Below, piece after piece: positions 20,016 to 29,197 of a stretch of DNA of 64,000 bases. Every line of letters begins with the position of its first letter. Position 1 is the first letter of the stretch. The position numbers were made by a program, and so were the translations under genes. Source of the stretch: Bradyrhizobium sp. DOA9 (GTDB taxonomy: Bacteria; Pseudomonadota; Alphaproteobacteria; Rhizobiales; Xanthobacteraceae); contig NZ_DF820425.1 of the NCBI RefSeq assembly GCF_000617845.2, positions 3,957,725 to 4,021,724 on the forward strand. Direction: 5' to 3'. A model generated the notes under the pieces. That model saw nothing but the letters and a program-made list of their open reading frames with translations, had not been told where the DNA came from and did no database searches.

Positions 20016-21599
20016 TCAGGCAACCTTGCGTGGCCGCGCCGGGAGCGCCTTGAAGCTTTGCGCGATGCCCATCGGCCCGGAGCGGAAGATGCGCGGGTCC
20101 ATGTCTTTCAGCTGCGGGCTGATCCGCGGTTTGAATCCCATATGGGCGAGGATGTCCTCCTCGAGCCGCGCGCCCGGCGCGATCTCGGTCAGCGTCACGT
20201 GGCCGCTCTCCAGCTCGAACACGGCGCGCTCGGTGACGTAGCTGACATGCTGGCCGCGCTGCGCGGCAAGGGAAGCGCTGAAGCTGATCTGGCCGACTTG
20301 CGCGACGAACTTGCGGAAGGCGCCGTCGCGCCGGATCGCGAGGCGCCCGTTCTCAACGCCGATGTCGAACTTGCCGCCGGTCATGGTGCCGCTGAAGATC
20401 AGGCGCTTGGCGTTCTGGGTGATGTCGATGAAGCCGCCGGAGCCGTCGCGGCGTTCGCCGAAACGAGTGACGTTGACGTTGCCTTTTGCGTCGACCTCGG
20501 CGAAGGAGAGGAAGGCGCAGGAGAGGCCGCCGCCGTCGTAGAAGTCGAACTGATAGGCCTGATCGAGAATGACGCGCGGATTGATCGCGGTGCCGAATTC
20601 GCGGGCATGACCCGGCACGCCACCGACGACGCCGGATTCCACCGTCAGCGTGATCAGGTCGGAGATGCCTTCCTCGGCCGCGACATTGGGGATCATCGCA
20701 GAAATGCCGACGCCGAGATTGACGACGTCGCGCGGGCGCAGCTCGAAGGCGGCGCGGCGGGCGATCACCCGCCGTTCGGTGAGCGGATCGGGCGTGATCA
20801 TCGCGACAGGCACCCGCGTCTCGCCGCAGCGCGCGGGGTCGTAAGTCGTGCCGTAGGTCTGCATCTGCTCGGGCTCGAGCACGACGTGGTCGATCAGGAA
20901 ACCCGGGATCTTCACCATCTGCGGATGGATCGAGCCGCGCTTGACGATACGCTTGACCTGGCAGATCACGGTGCCGCCGGCATTGTGCACGGCCTGCGCG
21001 ATCGAGAGATCCTCGCGCGTGGTGCCCTCGTGCTCCATGCTGATATAGCCGTCCTCGTCGGCCGAGGTGCCGCGGATGATGGCGACGTCGGGCGGGGCAG
21101 GGACGCGGTAGAGCAGCCAGGACTGGCCGTGCAGCTCGAGCAGGTCGACCAGCGGCGCGGTGGTGCGCTTGTTCATGCGCCCGCCGTCCTGGCGCGGATC
21201 CATGTAGGTGTTGAGGCCGACATGGGTGAGCACGCCCGGATGCTTGGCAGCCATGGCGCGGCAGAGCTGGCTCATCACGCCTTGCGGGAAATTATAGGCG
21301 TCGATCAGCTCGTCGCGGACGAGCCGCATGAACGGCACCTGCAGCCCGAAATTGCCGCCGATGACGCGGGCGATCAGGCCTTCATGGGCGAGATGGCAGA
21401 GGCCCTTCTCGGTCACCGCGCCGACGCCGGTGATGTTGATGAGTGTCAGATTGTGCGGGCCCTCGCCACTGATGAAGCGCTGTTCCAGCGCGTCGAGAAT
21501 GGCTTCGGCAGCGCCGGTGCCGCCATTGCCGCCGACGATCAGCGTGTCGGTGTCGCGGATCAGGCCGGCGGCCTCCGCCGCTGTGATGATGCTCAGCAT
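20016..21599 (-). CDS. Class I CoA-transferase (acetate/propionate CoA-transferase, YdiF-like)
   Basis: A 527-residue fused alpha-beta CoA-transferase. The catalytic glutamate is Glu321 in TVESGVVGG. The N-terminal half has the VGGNGGTGAAE loop. It would activate an acid to its CoA ester using a donor acyl-CoA, or release the final product. It is followed by MaoC and preceded by the acyl-CoA dehydrogenase gene four bases away. Confidence 0.92.
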   Translation of the reverse strand: MLSIITAAEAAGLIRDTDTLIVGGNGGTGAAEAILDALEQRFISGEGPHNLTLINITGVGAVTEKGLCHLAHEGLIARVIGGNFGLQVPFMRLVRDELIDAYNFPQGVMSQLCRAMAAKHPGVLTHVGLNTYMDPRQDGGRMNKRTTAPLVDLLELHGQSWLLYRVPAPPDVAIIRGTSADEDGYISMEHEGTTREDLSIAQAVHNAGGTVICQVKRIVKRGSIHPQMVKIPGFLIDHVVLEPEQMQTYGTTYDPARCGETRVPVAMITPDPLTERRVIARRAAFELRPRDVVNLGVGISAMIPNVAAEEGISDLITLTVESGVVGGVPGHAREFGTAINPRVILDQAYQFDFYDGGGLSCAFLSFAEVDAKGNVNVTRFGERRDGSGGFIDITQNAKRLIFSGTMTGGKFDIGVENGRLAIRRDGAFRKFVAQVGQISFSASLAAQRGQHVSYVTERAVFELESGHVTLTEIAPGARLEEDILAHMGFKPRISPQLKDMDPRIFRSGPMGIAQSFKALPARPRKVA

Positions 21600-21603
21600 G
21601 CCC

Positions 21604-22746
21604 TCACGCGGCCTCCTTCTCGACCTGGCGGGCGATGATCAGCCGCTGGATCTGGTTGGTGCCCTCGTAGATCTGGGCGAGGCGGACGTCGCGGAAGATG
21701 CGCTCGATCCGGTACTCGCGCGAATAGCCGTTGCCGCCGTGGATCTGCAGCGCGTTAGAGACGTGCTTCATCGCCATGTCGGTCGTAAACAGCTTGGCCT
21801 GCGCCGCCTCCTTGGCGATCGGTTCGCCGGCATCGTGCAGGCGCGCGGCGTGGTGGATCAAGAGGCGCGCAGCCGCGATGTCGGTCGACATGTCCGCGAG
21901 CATGAACTGTACCGCCTGGTAGCCGATGATGGCCTGGCCGAACTGCTTGCGGTCCCTGGCATAGGCGGTGGCGTCCTCGAACGCGGCCTGCGCCATGCCG
22001 AGCGCCATCGAGGCCATCATCAGCCGGCTGAAGTTGAAGTTGCTCATGGCCATCTTGAAGGCCTGGTTCTCCGGCCCCATCACGCTGTCCGACGGCAGGC
22101 GCACGTCGGAGAAGGTGATCTGGCAGTCGTCGAGGCCGTGCATGCCGAGCAGCTCCTCGTTCTTGCCGCGGGCGATGCCGGGCAGGGCGCCGTCGACGAG
22201 AAGACAGGAGATGGCGCGGTGGCCCGCGTCCGCGCCGGTGCGTGCGAACACCATGATGCGGTCGGCGACGCCGCCGAGGGTCACCCAGGCCTTGGTGCCG
22301 TTGAGCCGCCAGCCATTGCCTTCGCGCACCGCATTGGTGCGGATGCCAGCGACGTCGGAGCCATGATCGGGCTCGGAGACGGCGGTGGCGGGAATGATGT
22401 CGCCGCTCAGGATTTTCGGGATCAGCGCCTTGTGTGCCTCGGTGCCGTGATGATCGAAGAACAGCACGGCCTCGACCGGGATCGCAAAGGCGTTGGCGAC
22501 CGCGCCGGAGCAGCGCGCCAGCTCCTCCATCGCGATGCAGGCTGCCACCGCATCGAGCCCGGCGCCGCCGGCGCCCTCGCGCAGGCAGATGCCGAACAGG
22601 CCGAGATCGGCCATGCCCTTGTAGAGCGCGCGGTCGAAGCGGTCCTCGCGATCGATCGCCGCGGCGCGCGGCAGGATCTCGGCTTCAGCGAAGCGGCGGG
22701 CGGTCTCGCGCAGGGCCCTCTGGTCTTGGCTGTAGAAGCGGTCCAT
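21604..22746 (-). CDS. Acyl-CoA dehydrogenase
   Basis: A 380-residue flavoprotein with family signatures TAVSEPDHGSDVAGI (FAD/substrate loop) and the catalytic glutamate at about residue 361 in IYEGTNQIQ. It oxidises an acyl-CoA to the enoyl-CoA and passes electrons to ETF. It sits between the tautomerase and the CoA-transferase. The substrate chain cannot be told; a short or branched acyl group seems likely from context. Confidence 0.93.
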   Translation of the reverse strand: MDRFYSQDQRALRETARRFAEAEILPRAAAIDREDRFDRALYKGMADLGLFGICLREGAGGAGLDAVAACIAMEELARCSGAVANAFAIPVEAVLFFDHHGTEAHKALIPKILSGDIIPATAVSEPDHGSDVAGIRTNAVREGNGWRLNGTKAWVTLGGVADRIMVFARTGADAGHRAISCLLVDGALPGIARGKNEELLGMHGLDDCQITFSDVRLPSDSVMGPENQAFKMAMSNFNFSRLMMASMALGMAQAAFEDATAYARDRKQFGQAIIGYQAVQFMLADMSTDIAAARLLIHHAARLHDAGEPIAKEAAQAKLFTTDMAMKHVSNALQIHGGNGYSREYRIERIFRDVRLAQIYEGTNQIQRLIIARQVEKEAA

Positions 22747-22758
22747 GGCGTGCTCCCG

Positions 22759-23127
22759 TCAATCGCTGGCGAGCTTGGAATCGTGGGAGACCTCGCTGCG
22801 ATCGCGATCGCAGAAATAGACCGCGACATCGTCGCCCGGCACGCCATAGGCGCTGCATACGGCGCGAGTCAGCGCGATCGCGGCGGCGCGCCGCTCGGCC
22901 TCGCTGCGGCGGAAGGCGTGGACCTTGAGCAGGATGCGCTGGCCGGCGGCCTCCGCGCCGAACCTGCCGGCATGGGCGTAGTCATCCGGCGCGATGTTCA
23001 GGAAATAGAGCGTGACCGTATCGGCGGTGACCCCGAACGCCGACATCAGGCCGTCGGTCACCGACCGCGCCAGCGCGGCCTTGCGCTGGCTTGGGACTTG
23101 CGGGGCGAGCACTTCGACATAGGGCAT
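22759..23127 (-). CDS. Tautomerase-superfamily protein, tandem 4-OT-like fusion
   Basis: A 122-residue protein starting MPYVEV, which leaves Pro1 as the catalytic base after Met removal. A second 4-oxalocrotonate-tautomerase-like unit runs from about residue 62 (GQRILLKVHAF) without an obvious Pro at its start. Each unit ends in a similar TLYFLNI / AVYFCDR strand. It may isomerise an unsaturated keto acid or malonate semialdehyde-like compound in the pathway. Confidence 0.75.
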   Translation of the reverse strand: MPYVEVLAPQVPSQRKAALARSVTDGLMSAFGVTADTVTLYFLNIAPDDYAHAGRFGAEAAGQRILLKVHAFRRSEAERRAAAIALTRAVCSAYGVPGDDVAVYFCDRDRSEVSHDSKLASD

Positions 23128-23130
23128 CGA

Positions 23131-24228
23131 TCAGACCTTCACGGATTTGGCCGCAGACGATTTGGATGAAGACGGTTTGGACTTGCCGGATTTGGCAGGA
23201 GCTGATGCGTCGATCTGGCGGCAGGAGTCGCGCTGGATCAGCCGGGCGCCGACGCGATACTCGCGGGCGCCATCGCTGCCATTGCCCTTGCTATTTCCCT
23301 TCGCATCCATGCGATGCAGCAGCCGGTCGACGGCGAGGTTGGCGAGATCGCGCGCGCCGTTGTCGACGATGCTGATCGCCGGGCGATGCCATTCGAACCA
23401 CGGCATGTCCTCGTAGCAGAGCAGCGAGAGATCATCGGGAATGGCGATGTTCCGTTCCGCGGTGACGCGCAGCACGCCGAGCGTCGCCTCATGATTGGCG
23501 ACGAAGATCGCGCTGGGCGGGCGGGGGAGGTCGAGCAGCTTGCGCGCGCAGGTCGCCCCGGTCTCCGGCACGTAATGGCCGGCATGAATCAACGTGTCGT
23601 CCCTGGCGATGCCGGCCTCGCGCAGCGCGCGCGCATAGCCGGACAAGCGTTCGCGGCCGGACGTGGTGTCCTGACGGCCGACGATCAGCCCGATGCGCTT
23701 GTGCCCGAGCTCGATCAGATGACGCGTGCCGAGATAAGCGCCTTGCGGATCGTCGGCGAGCACGGTCTCGAGATCGGTCGCGTCGTCGCGCCGCACCAGG
23801 CAGACGATGGGCACGTTCTTGGAGAGCGTCTCGAGTTGCGCGCCGTTCTTGCCTGTGGGCACCACGATCAAGCCGTCGATGCGGTGATCGACCAACGTAG
23901 TGAGGGTGTCGCTCTCGGCTTGCGGGTCGTCGCCGCCGATGCACAGAAGCATCTGATAGCCGAGCGCCTTCAGGCGCGCCTGCACCACTTCCGCCATCAC
24001 CTGGAACGAGGCGTTGGTGAGATTGTGGACGAGGAGAGCAACGAGTCGCGACTGCCCGGTCTTCAATCCGCGCGCGATCGGGTTCGGCCGATAGCCGAGC
24101 TCGCGCGCGATGCGCACCAGGCGCTGCTGCGTACGTTCGCTGGTCAGGCCGGTTCCCGTCAACGCGCGGGAAGCGGTGCTGACTGAAACGCGGGCCGCCT
24201 GTGCCACATCTTTGAGCGTGACGCTCAT
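23131..24228 (-). CDS. LacI-family transcriptional regulator
   Basis: A 365-residue repressor. The first 50 residues are a LacI helix-turn-helix and hinge (VTLKDVAQAARVSVSTASRA). The ligand domain is of the periplasmic-binding type. The tail is odd: about 24 residues rich in Lys and Ser. ATG 24228 is used. Two identical 14-bp operators lie upstream, one 17 bases from this ATG, so it probably represses itself and both divergent arms. Confidence 0.93.
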   Translation of the reverse strand: MSVTLKDVAQAARVSVSTASRALTGTGLTSERTQQRLVRIARELGYRPNPIARGLKTGQSRLVALLVHNLTNASFQVMAEVVQARLKALGYQMLLCIGGDDPQAESDTLTTLVDHRIDGLIVVPTGKNGAQLETLSKNVPIVCLVRRDDATDLETVLADDPQGAYLGTRHLIELGHKRIGLIVGRQDTTSGRERLSGYARALREAGIARDDTLIHAGHYVPETGATCARKLLDLPRPPSAIFVANHEATLGVLRVTAERNIAIPDDLSLLCYEDMPWFEWHRPAISIVDNGARDLANLAVDRLLHRMDAKGNSKGNGSDGAREYRVGARLIQRDSCRQIDASAPAKSGKSKPSSSKSSAAKSVKV

Positions 24229-24245
24229 CAAACCTGCCGATAGAC

Positions 24246-24259
24246 TGCAAACGATTGCA
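24246..24259. promoter_or_regulatory. LacI-type operator, copy 1
   Basis: TGCAAACGATTGCA has perfect TGCAA / TTGCA arms around ACGA and the core of LacI/GalR family operators. It lies 18 bases ahead of the lacI-like ATG and is identical to copy 2, 87 bp away. Confidence 0.8.
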
Positions 24260-24332
24260 GAAACGCTAAGAGCTTATTCTGCACGGATCAAGCTCAAAAA
24301 ATGGATGGTGTTGCCCAATGCAGAGCCATTTA

Positions 24333-24346
24333 TGCAAACGATTGCA
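24333..24346. promoter_or_regulatory. LacI-type operator, copy 2
   Basis: A second exact TGCAAACGATTGCA, 70 bases before the aldolase start at 24416. The pair of sites 87 bp apart suggests DNA looping or control of two divergent promoters by the neighbouring repressor. Confidence 0.8.
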
Positions 24347-24415
24347 GAAGAGCTGCCGATATTCCGCAGGCGGCGTCCGTCGTCTGAATTCACCCGAGTA
24401 TCCGGCAGTGCCGCG

Positions 24416-25324
24416 ATGAAGGCGTTCCGCGGCACCTACACCGTCATGATCACACCGTTCACGGCGGCGGGCGAAGTCGATGTCGCCGCCTTGCGTGCTT
24501 TCGTCGACTGGCAGATCGCGCAAGGCATTCACGGGCTGATCCCGCTCGGCTCGACCGGTGAGTTCCTGTCGATGGACGATGACGAGAAGGCGCTCGTCGC
24601 GGAAGTCGTCATTCGCCAGGCCGCGGGGCGCGTGCCGGTGCTGATCGGAACCGGCGCGGAGGACACGCGCGAGGTGGTGCGCCTCAGCCGACGTGCCGAA
24701 AAACTGGGCGCCGACGGCGTGATGATCATCCCGCCGTTCTATTCGACGCCGACCGACGACGAGCTCGTCCATCACTACAAGACCGTTGCCGACGCGATCG
24801 CTTTGCCGATCATGGTCTACAACAATCCGGCAACCGCCAACGTCGATCTCAAGCCGCCACTCGTGGCACGGATCGCCGAGATCGACAATTGTCTCTACAT
24901 CAAGGAGTCGACACTGGAGGTGACGCGGGTGCGCGACATCATCCGCCTCTGTGGGGACAGGATGACCGTGTTCGGCGGCATCCTCGGCTTCGAGTCCTTT
25001 GTCGAGGGCGCTCAGGGCTGGGTGGCCGTGGCCTCCAACGTGGTTCCGGCGGAGATGGCGCGGATATTCAGCCTCGTCGCCGACCAGGGCGCGATCAAGG
25101 AAGCGCGCGAGCTCTATCTGAAATACCTGCCGGTGATCGAATTCGTCGGCGGCCAGGCCTATGTCGCCGGCACCAAGACGCTGCTCGGTCATATGGGCTT
25201 TGCAGCCGGCCATCCGCGTCCGCCGCGGCTGCCGCTTCCGGCCGCGCAGGATGCGGCCGCACTGGCGCTCGTCAAGCGCTTCGGTCTGGCCTGGCCGGAT
25301 CCGTCAAAGCGAGCGAGCGCATGA
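24416..25324 (+). CDS. Dihydrodipicolinate synthase/N-acetylneuraminate lyase-family aldolase (first of three)
   Basis: A 302-residue TIM-barrel class I aldolase. The substrate loop reads GSTGEF (GTTGE in DapA), the tyrosine is in IMVYNNPA, and the Schiff-base lysine is in LYIKEST. It is more probably a catabolic aldolase or dehydratase than biosynthetic DapA. The frame is open upstream through operator copy 2, but ATG 24416 gives the family N-terminus. It faces the LacI regulator and converges on the LysR gene. Confidence 0.88.
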   Translation: MKAFRGTYTVMITPFTAAGEVDVAALRAFVDWQIAQGIHGLIPLGSTGEFLSMDDDEKALVAEVVIRQAAGRVPVLIGTGAEDTREVVRLSRRAEKLGADGVMIIPPFYSTPTDDELVHHYKTVADAIALPIMVYNNPATANVDLKPPLVARIAEIDNCLYIKESTLEVTRVRDIIRLCGDRMTVFGGILGFESFVEGAQGWVAVASNVVPAEMARIFSLVADQGAIKEARELYLKYLPVIEFVGGQAYVAGTKTLLGHMGFAAGHPRPPRLPLPAAQDAAALALVKRFGLAWPDPSKRASA

Positions 25325-25329
25325 GCGCG

Positions 25330-26232
25330 TCACTGCCGCGCCGCCGCAATCCGGGCCGCGATCTCCTCGCGCGCGTGCCTGATCAGGGATTGCGTCAGCC
25401 GCTGTTGCATGCGGCCGGCCGGCACGATGGCGGACACCGTCACCTCGGTCTTCGGTTTGAACGGTACGCTCCTGAGGCGGCTATAGCGCGTCGAGGACGC
25501 CGTCAACTCGTCCATGATGGTCACCCCGAGCCCTTCCTCGACGAAAAGTCCGGCGACATTCATGAAGCGCACCTCGATGGCGGGCGCGAAGTTGACCGCG
25601 CTGCGGCGAAACGCCTCTTGGATCAGGCTGCTGATGCGACTCGAGGTGCGGGCGTTGATCAGGGGCGTATCGCGCAGATCGGTCGGACTGACGAAGCTCA
25701 ATTGCGCCAGCGGACCGTCGGCCGGGCAGGCGCAGACCATGTCGAGTTGGGCCAGCGGCAAATAGTCCAGCGTCGGTCGCGGATGCGGCTCCATGGCAAA
25801 GCCGATGTCGACGATGCCGGTCTCGACGTATTCGAGGAGATCGTCGAGCCGCTGGGTCTCCAGCGAAATCTCCACCCCGCCGTGATCCCGGCTGAAGCGC
25901 GCGACCACCTGCGGCAGGAGCGATTCCGACAGCTCGGAGGTGGCGACGATTCGCATCCGCCCCTTGCGGCCGGCGCGCAGATGCGCGGCCGTCTGGCTGA
26001 TCAGATCCTGCATCAGGAACAGCGGCTCGGCTTCCGCGAGCAGGATCTGCGCCTCCTGCGTTGGGACCATGCGCTTGTTGACGCGGTCGAACAGCAGGAA
26101 GCCGAGCGCGGTTTCCGCGTGCTTGATGGCGTTGCTGACGGCCGGCTGCGACATGCCGAGATCCTTTGCGGCGGCAATGGTCGAACGCGTTCGCATCACG
26201 GCGCGCAGGATTTCGAGCTGTCGAAGATTCAT
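25330..26232 (-). CDS. LysR-family transcriptional regulator
   Basis: A 300-residue LysR protein starting MNLRQLEILRAVM, with helix-turn-helix AAKDLGMSQPAVSNAIK. Upstream codons to 26463 lack a start signal. It is divergent from the class III CoA-transferase operon with 193 bases between, which contains ATAGATTTCGGTTAT (26273-26287), a candidate but weak T-N11-A site. It is the natural regulator of that operon. Confidence 0.92.
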   Translation of the reverse strand: MNLRQLEILRAVMRTRSTIAAAKDLGMSQPAVSNAIKHAETALGFLLFDRVNKRMVPTQEAQILLAEAEPLFLMQDLISQTAAHLRAGRKGRMRIVATSELSESLLPQVVARFSRDHGGVEISLETQRLDDLLEYVETGIVDIGFAMEPHPRPTLDYLPLAQLDMVCACPADGPLAQLSFVSPTDLRDTPLINARTSSRISSLIQEAFRRSAVNFAPAIEVRFMNVAGLFVEEGLGVTIMDELTASSTRYSRLRSVPFKPKTEVTVSAIVPAGRMQQRLTQSLIRHAREEIAARIAAARQ

Positions 26233-26425
26233 CCGGCATGGTCCGGTCAAGAGTGAGCGATGACAGTGTGCATCATAGATTTCGGTTATCAACCTCGCTC
26301 GGAAAATAATTGATGGCGATGTTGTCGGTCGTTCAGGTGTCAGCTTACGCTTCACGCGAAGACATCGCGCGATGGACGAAGCATTCACGAATGCGAAAGC
26401 CTGAGCGCCAGCATGGTGCGAACGG

Positions 26426-27616
26426 ATGAATCTGCTCGACGGCGTCAGGATCCTCAGCTTCAATCATTACCTCGCGGGCCCACTGGCCGCGCAAACGCTC
26501 GCCGATCTCGGCGCCGACGTCATCGCGGTCGAGCCGATCGAGGGCGCGTTTCAGCGCAACTGGGCGGTCGCCAACCACTTTGTCGCAGGCGACAGCGTCA
26601 ATCATCTCGCCACGGGGCGCAACAAGCGCAGCCTCGCCGTCGACCTCAAGCACCCCGACGGCATCGCCGCGGTGAAGAAGCTGGTCGCGACCTCAGATGT
26701 CGTGATGGAGAATTTTCGCCCGGGCACCATGGCCAAGCTCGGTCTCGGCTACGGCACGCTGAAGGCGATCAACCCAGGCCTGATCTACGCGGTGGCGACC
26801 GGCTTCGGATCGGACGGGCCGTACAAGGATCGCCCGGGGCAAGACCTGCTGCTTCAGGCGATGTCGGGCCTTGCGATGCGGACCGGGCGCGCCGATGGCG
26901 AGCCGACGGCGGTGGGTGCGGTGATCGTGGATCAGCACGCCGCCTCACTCTATGCCATGAGCATTCTGGCGGCATTGTTCGCGCGAACGAAGACGGGCAA
27001 GGGCCGGCTCGTCGAGGTGAACCTTTATCAGGCCGCGCTCGACCTCCAGGTCGAGCCGCTGACCGCCTGGCTCAACGGCGCGCCATCGCCGACGTCGCGC
27101 GGTCCGGCCGGCATCGCGGCCTGGTTCAGCCCCGGTCCCTACGGCATTCACGCCACCGCCGACGGTCACATGGCGATCTCGATGGCGTCGCCCAAGGCGC
27201 TCGCGGTCGCGCTCGAGACCGAAGCACTCAAGCAGTTCGGCGATACCGACAGTTTTTCGAAGCGCGAGGAGATCACGCGGATCGTGGCGGCGCGCCTGAA
27301 GCAGAAATCGACGGCCGATTGGTTGCCCTCACTCGAAGCCGCGAAGATCTGGCACGCGCCGGTGCAGGACTATCGCGATCTCGTCTCCGACCCCCAGCTC
27401 AACCATCTCGGCGTGTTCAAGAGCGCGGAGAGTGCAGGCGGCGCGCCGATCCGCATGGTTGCGCATCCCGCGCGCTACGACGGCCGGACGCCCGAGGTGC
27501 GGCTTGTGCCGCAGCGATTGGGTGCACAGACGCGCGAGGTGCTCGGCGAGATCGGGTACGAAGCCGCGGAGATCGACGCGATGGTTGCCGGCAAGTCCGT
27601 CGGAGTGGCGCGATGA
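26426..27616 (+). CDS. Class III CoA-transferase (CaiB/BaiF family)
   Basis: A 396-residue CoA-transferase with the catalytic aspartate at Asp140 (RPGQDLLLQAMSG) and N-terminal motifs LAGPLAAQTLADLGADVI. It moves CoA from a donor such as succinyl-CoA to an organic acid. It heads the plus-strand arm; its stop overlaps the acyl-CoA dehydrogenase start by ATGA. Confidence 0.93.
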   Translation: MNLLDGVRILSFNHYLAGPLAAQTLADLGADVIAVEPIEGAFQRNWAVANHFVAGDSVNHLATGRNKRSLAVDLKHPDGIAAVKKLVATSDVVMENFRPGTMAKLGLGYGTLKAINPGLIYAVATGFGSDGPYKDRPGQDLLLQAMSGLAMRTGRADGEPTAVGAVIVDQHAASLYAMSILAALFARTKTGKGRLVEVNLYQAALDLQVEPLTAWLNGAPSPTSRGPAGIAAWFSPGPYGIHATADGHMAISMASPKALAVALETEALKQFGDTDSFSKREEITRIVAARLKQKSTADWLPSLEAAKIWHAPVQDYRDLVSDPQLNHLGVFKSAESAGGAPIRMVAHPARYDGRTPEVRLVPQRLGAQTREVLGEIGYEAAEIDAMVAGKSVGVAR

Positions 27617-28776
27617 TCGATTTTTCAATCCCCGAGGAGACGCGCCTTTTGGTCGACACCGTCCGCCGCTTCGTCGAGACGGAGGTGCAGCCGCTCGAAG
27701 ACGTCGTGGAGCAGACGGCCACGGTGCCGGCCGATGCGCTTGCTGTCACCAAGGCCAAGGCACAGAAGCTCGGCCTCTACGCCATGAACATGCCGGCAGA
27801 TGTCGGCGGCGGCGGGCTAAGTTGCGTCGAGCATTGCCTGGTCGAGGAAGAATTCGGCAGGACCTCCGATGCGCTGATCCGCCGCGTGTTCGGCCAGGTC
27901 TATCCGATGCTGATGGCCTGCAAGGGCGATCAGGTCGAGCGCTATCTCAAGCCGACGGTGAAGGGCGACAAGATCTGCGCCATGGCGATCACCGAGCCGG
28001 GCGCGGGATCCGACGCCGCATCGATCAGCACGACCGCTCATCTCGACGGCGACGAATGGGTGCTCAACGGCACCAAGCATTTCATCAGCGACGGCGACAT
28101 CGCCGACTACATCATCCTGATGGCGCTGACCGACAAGGACAAGCGGGCGCGCGGTGGCATCACCCTGTTCCTGGTCGACCGCGACACGCCCGGCTTCAAG
28201 GTCGCGCGCACGCAACCGATGATGGGCCATCGCGGCTATGGCCATGCCGAGCTGAGCTTCGAGGATTGCCGCATCCCGAAGGCGGCCGTGCTCGGCGAGG
28301 TCGGCGGCGGCTTCAAGCTGATCATGCAGAGCGTGCTCCAGATCCGTCTCGCCCATATCGGCGCGCGCGCCGTCGGCATGGCGCAGCGCGCGCTGGAGAT
28401 GATGCGCAAGCACGCCGGCGAGCGGCGCCAGTTCGGCCAGCTCATCGGCGAATTCCAGATGGTGCAGAAGCTGATCGCCGATTCCGCCACGGAGATCTTC
28501 GGCGTCAAGATGATGGTGATGAACGCCGCCTGGGACATCGACCAAGGCAAGGATGCGCGCGACAAGGTCTCGATGATCAAGGTCGCGGCGTCGGAGATGC
28601 AGGGCCGCGTGGTCGACCGCGCCATCCAGGTGTTCGGCGGCATGGGCTTCAGCAAGGACCTGCCGCTGGAGCGGATGTATCGCGACGCCCGCGTCACCCG
28701 CATCTATGACGGCACCTCAGAGATTCACCGCATGCTGGTTGCGCGCAGCACCATCAAGAACGGCTTGCAGCTGTAG
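27613..28776 (+). CDS. Acyl-CoA dehydrogenase (ACAD10/11-like)
   Basis: A 387-residue flavoprotein with AITEPGAGSDAAS and a C-terminal RIYDGTSEIHRMLVARS. The catalytic-loop residue that is Glu in short-chain enzymes is Asp here (YDGT), as in ACAD10/11-type enzymes. It likely oxidises the CoA ester made by the upstream CoA-transferase. It overlaps that gene by four bases. Confidence 0.92.
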   Translation: MIDFSIPEETRLLVDTVRRFVETEVQPLEDVVEQTATVPADALAVTKAKAQKLGLYAMNMPADVGGGGLSCVEHCLVEEEFGRTSDALIRRVFGQVYPMLMACKGDQVERYLKPTVKGDKICAMAITEPGAGSDAASISTTAHLDGDEWVLNGTKHFISDGDIADYIILMALTDKDKRARGGITLFLVDRDTPGFKVARTQPMMGHRGYGHAELSFEDCRIPKAAVLGEVGGGFKLIMQSVLQIRLAHIGARAVGMAQRALEMMRKHAGERRQFGQLIGEFQMVQKLIADSATEIFGVKMMVMNAAWDIDQGKDARDKVSMIKVAASEMQGRVVDRAIQVFGGMGFSKDLPLERMYRDARVTRIYDGTSEIHRMLVARSTIKNGLQL

Positions 28777-28786
28777 GAAGCGATCG

Positions 28787-29194
28787 ATGTCTCACGCACC
28801 TCTCAAGCCCGGCGCCGCCTTCGCCTTCCGCAAGACCATGACGGTGGCCGAGCAGGCGATGTTCACCGGTATCAGCGGCAATCTCGGCGGCCTCTATGTT
28901 GATGCCGTCCGCGCCAGGAAAGCTGGCGCGTCGAACATGGTCGCCTTCGAGCTCGCCGTGGGTGGTCTCGCAACCACCTGCCTCAGCCAGCTCGGCGGGC
29001 CGACACGGCGGATCGGCAGCATCGCGCTGAACTTTGCCGCGCCCGTGATCGTCGGCGAGTCCGTCGAAGCCAAAGCCGAGATCGTCTCGGTTGCCGGGGA
29101 GGAGGCGGTCTGCCGGGTCACCTGCACGCTGTCGCCCTCGGGCGCGACGGTGGTGGACGGCACCGCAACGCTGGTTCCGTTCACGAAGGCCTGA
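28787..29194 (+). CDS. Hot-dog fold protein, degenerate MaoC-like
   Basis: A 135-residue protein beginning MSHAPLKPG. It aligns in outline with the next gene's product but lacks the hydratase Asp/His motif: the corresponding stretch reads GISGNLGGLYVDAVRA. It therefore may be a structural partner rather than a catalyst. The next gene starts three bases after its stop. Confidence 0.7.
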   Translation: MSHAPLKPGAAFAFRKTMTVAEQAMFTGISGNLGGLYVDAVRARKAGASNMVAFELAVGGLATTCLSQLGGPTRRIGSIALNFAAPVIVGESVEAKAEIVSVAGEEAVCRVTCTLSPSGATVVDGTATLVPFTKA

Positions 29195-29197
29195 GCC

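Noticed and set aside
24416..25324. Biosynthetic dapA
   Set aside because: Three family members lie in a catabolic island with LacI and LysR control, and the substrate loops differ from GTTGE.
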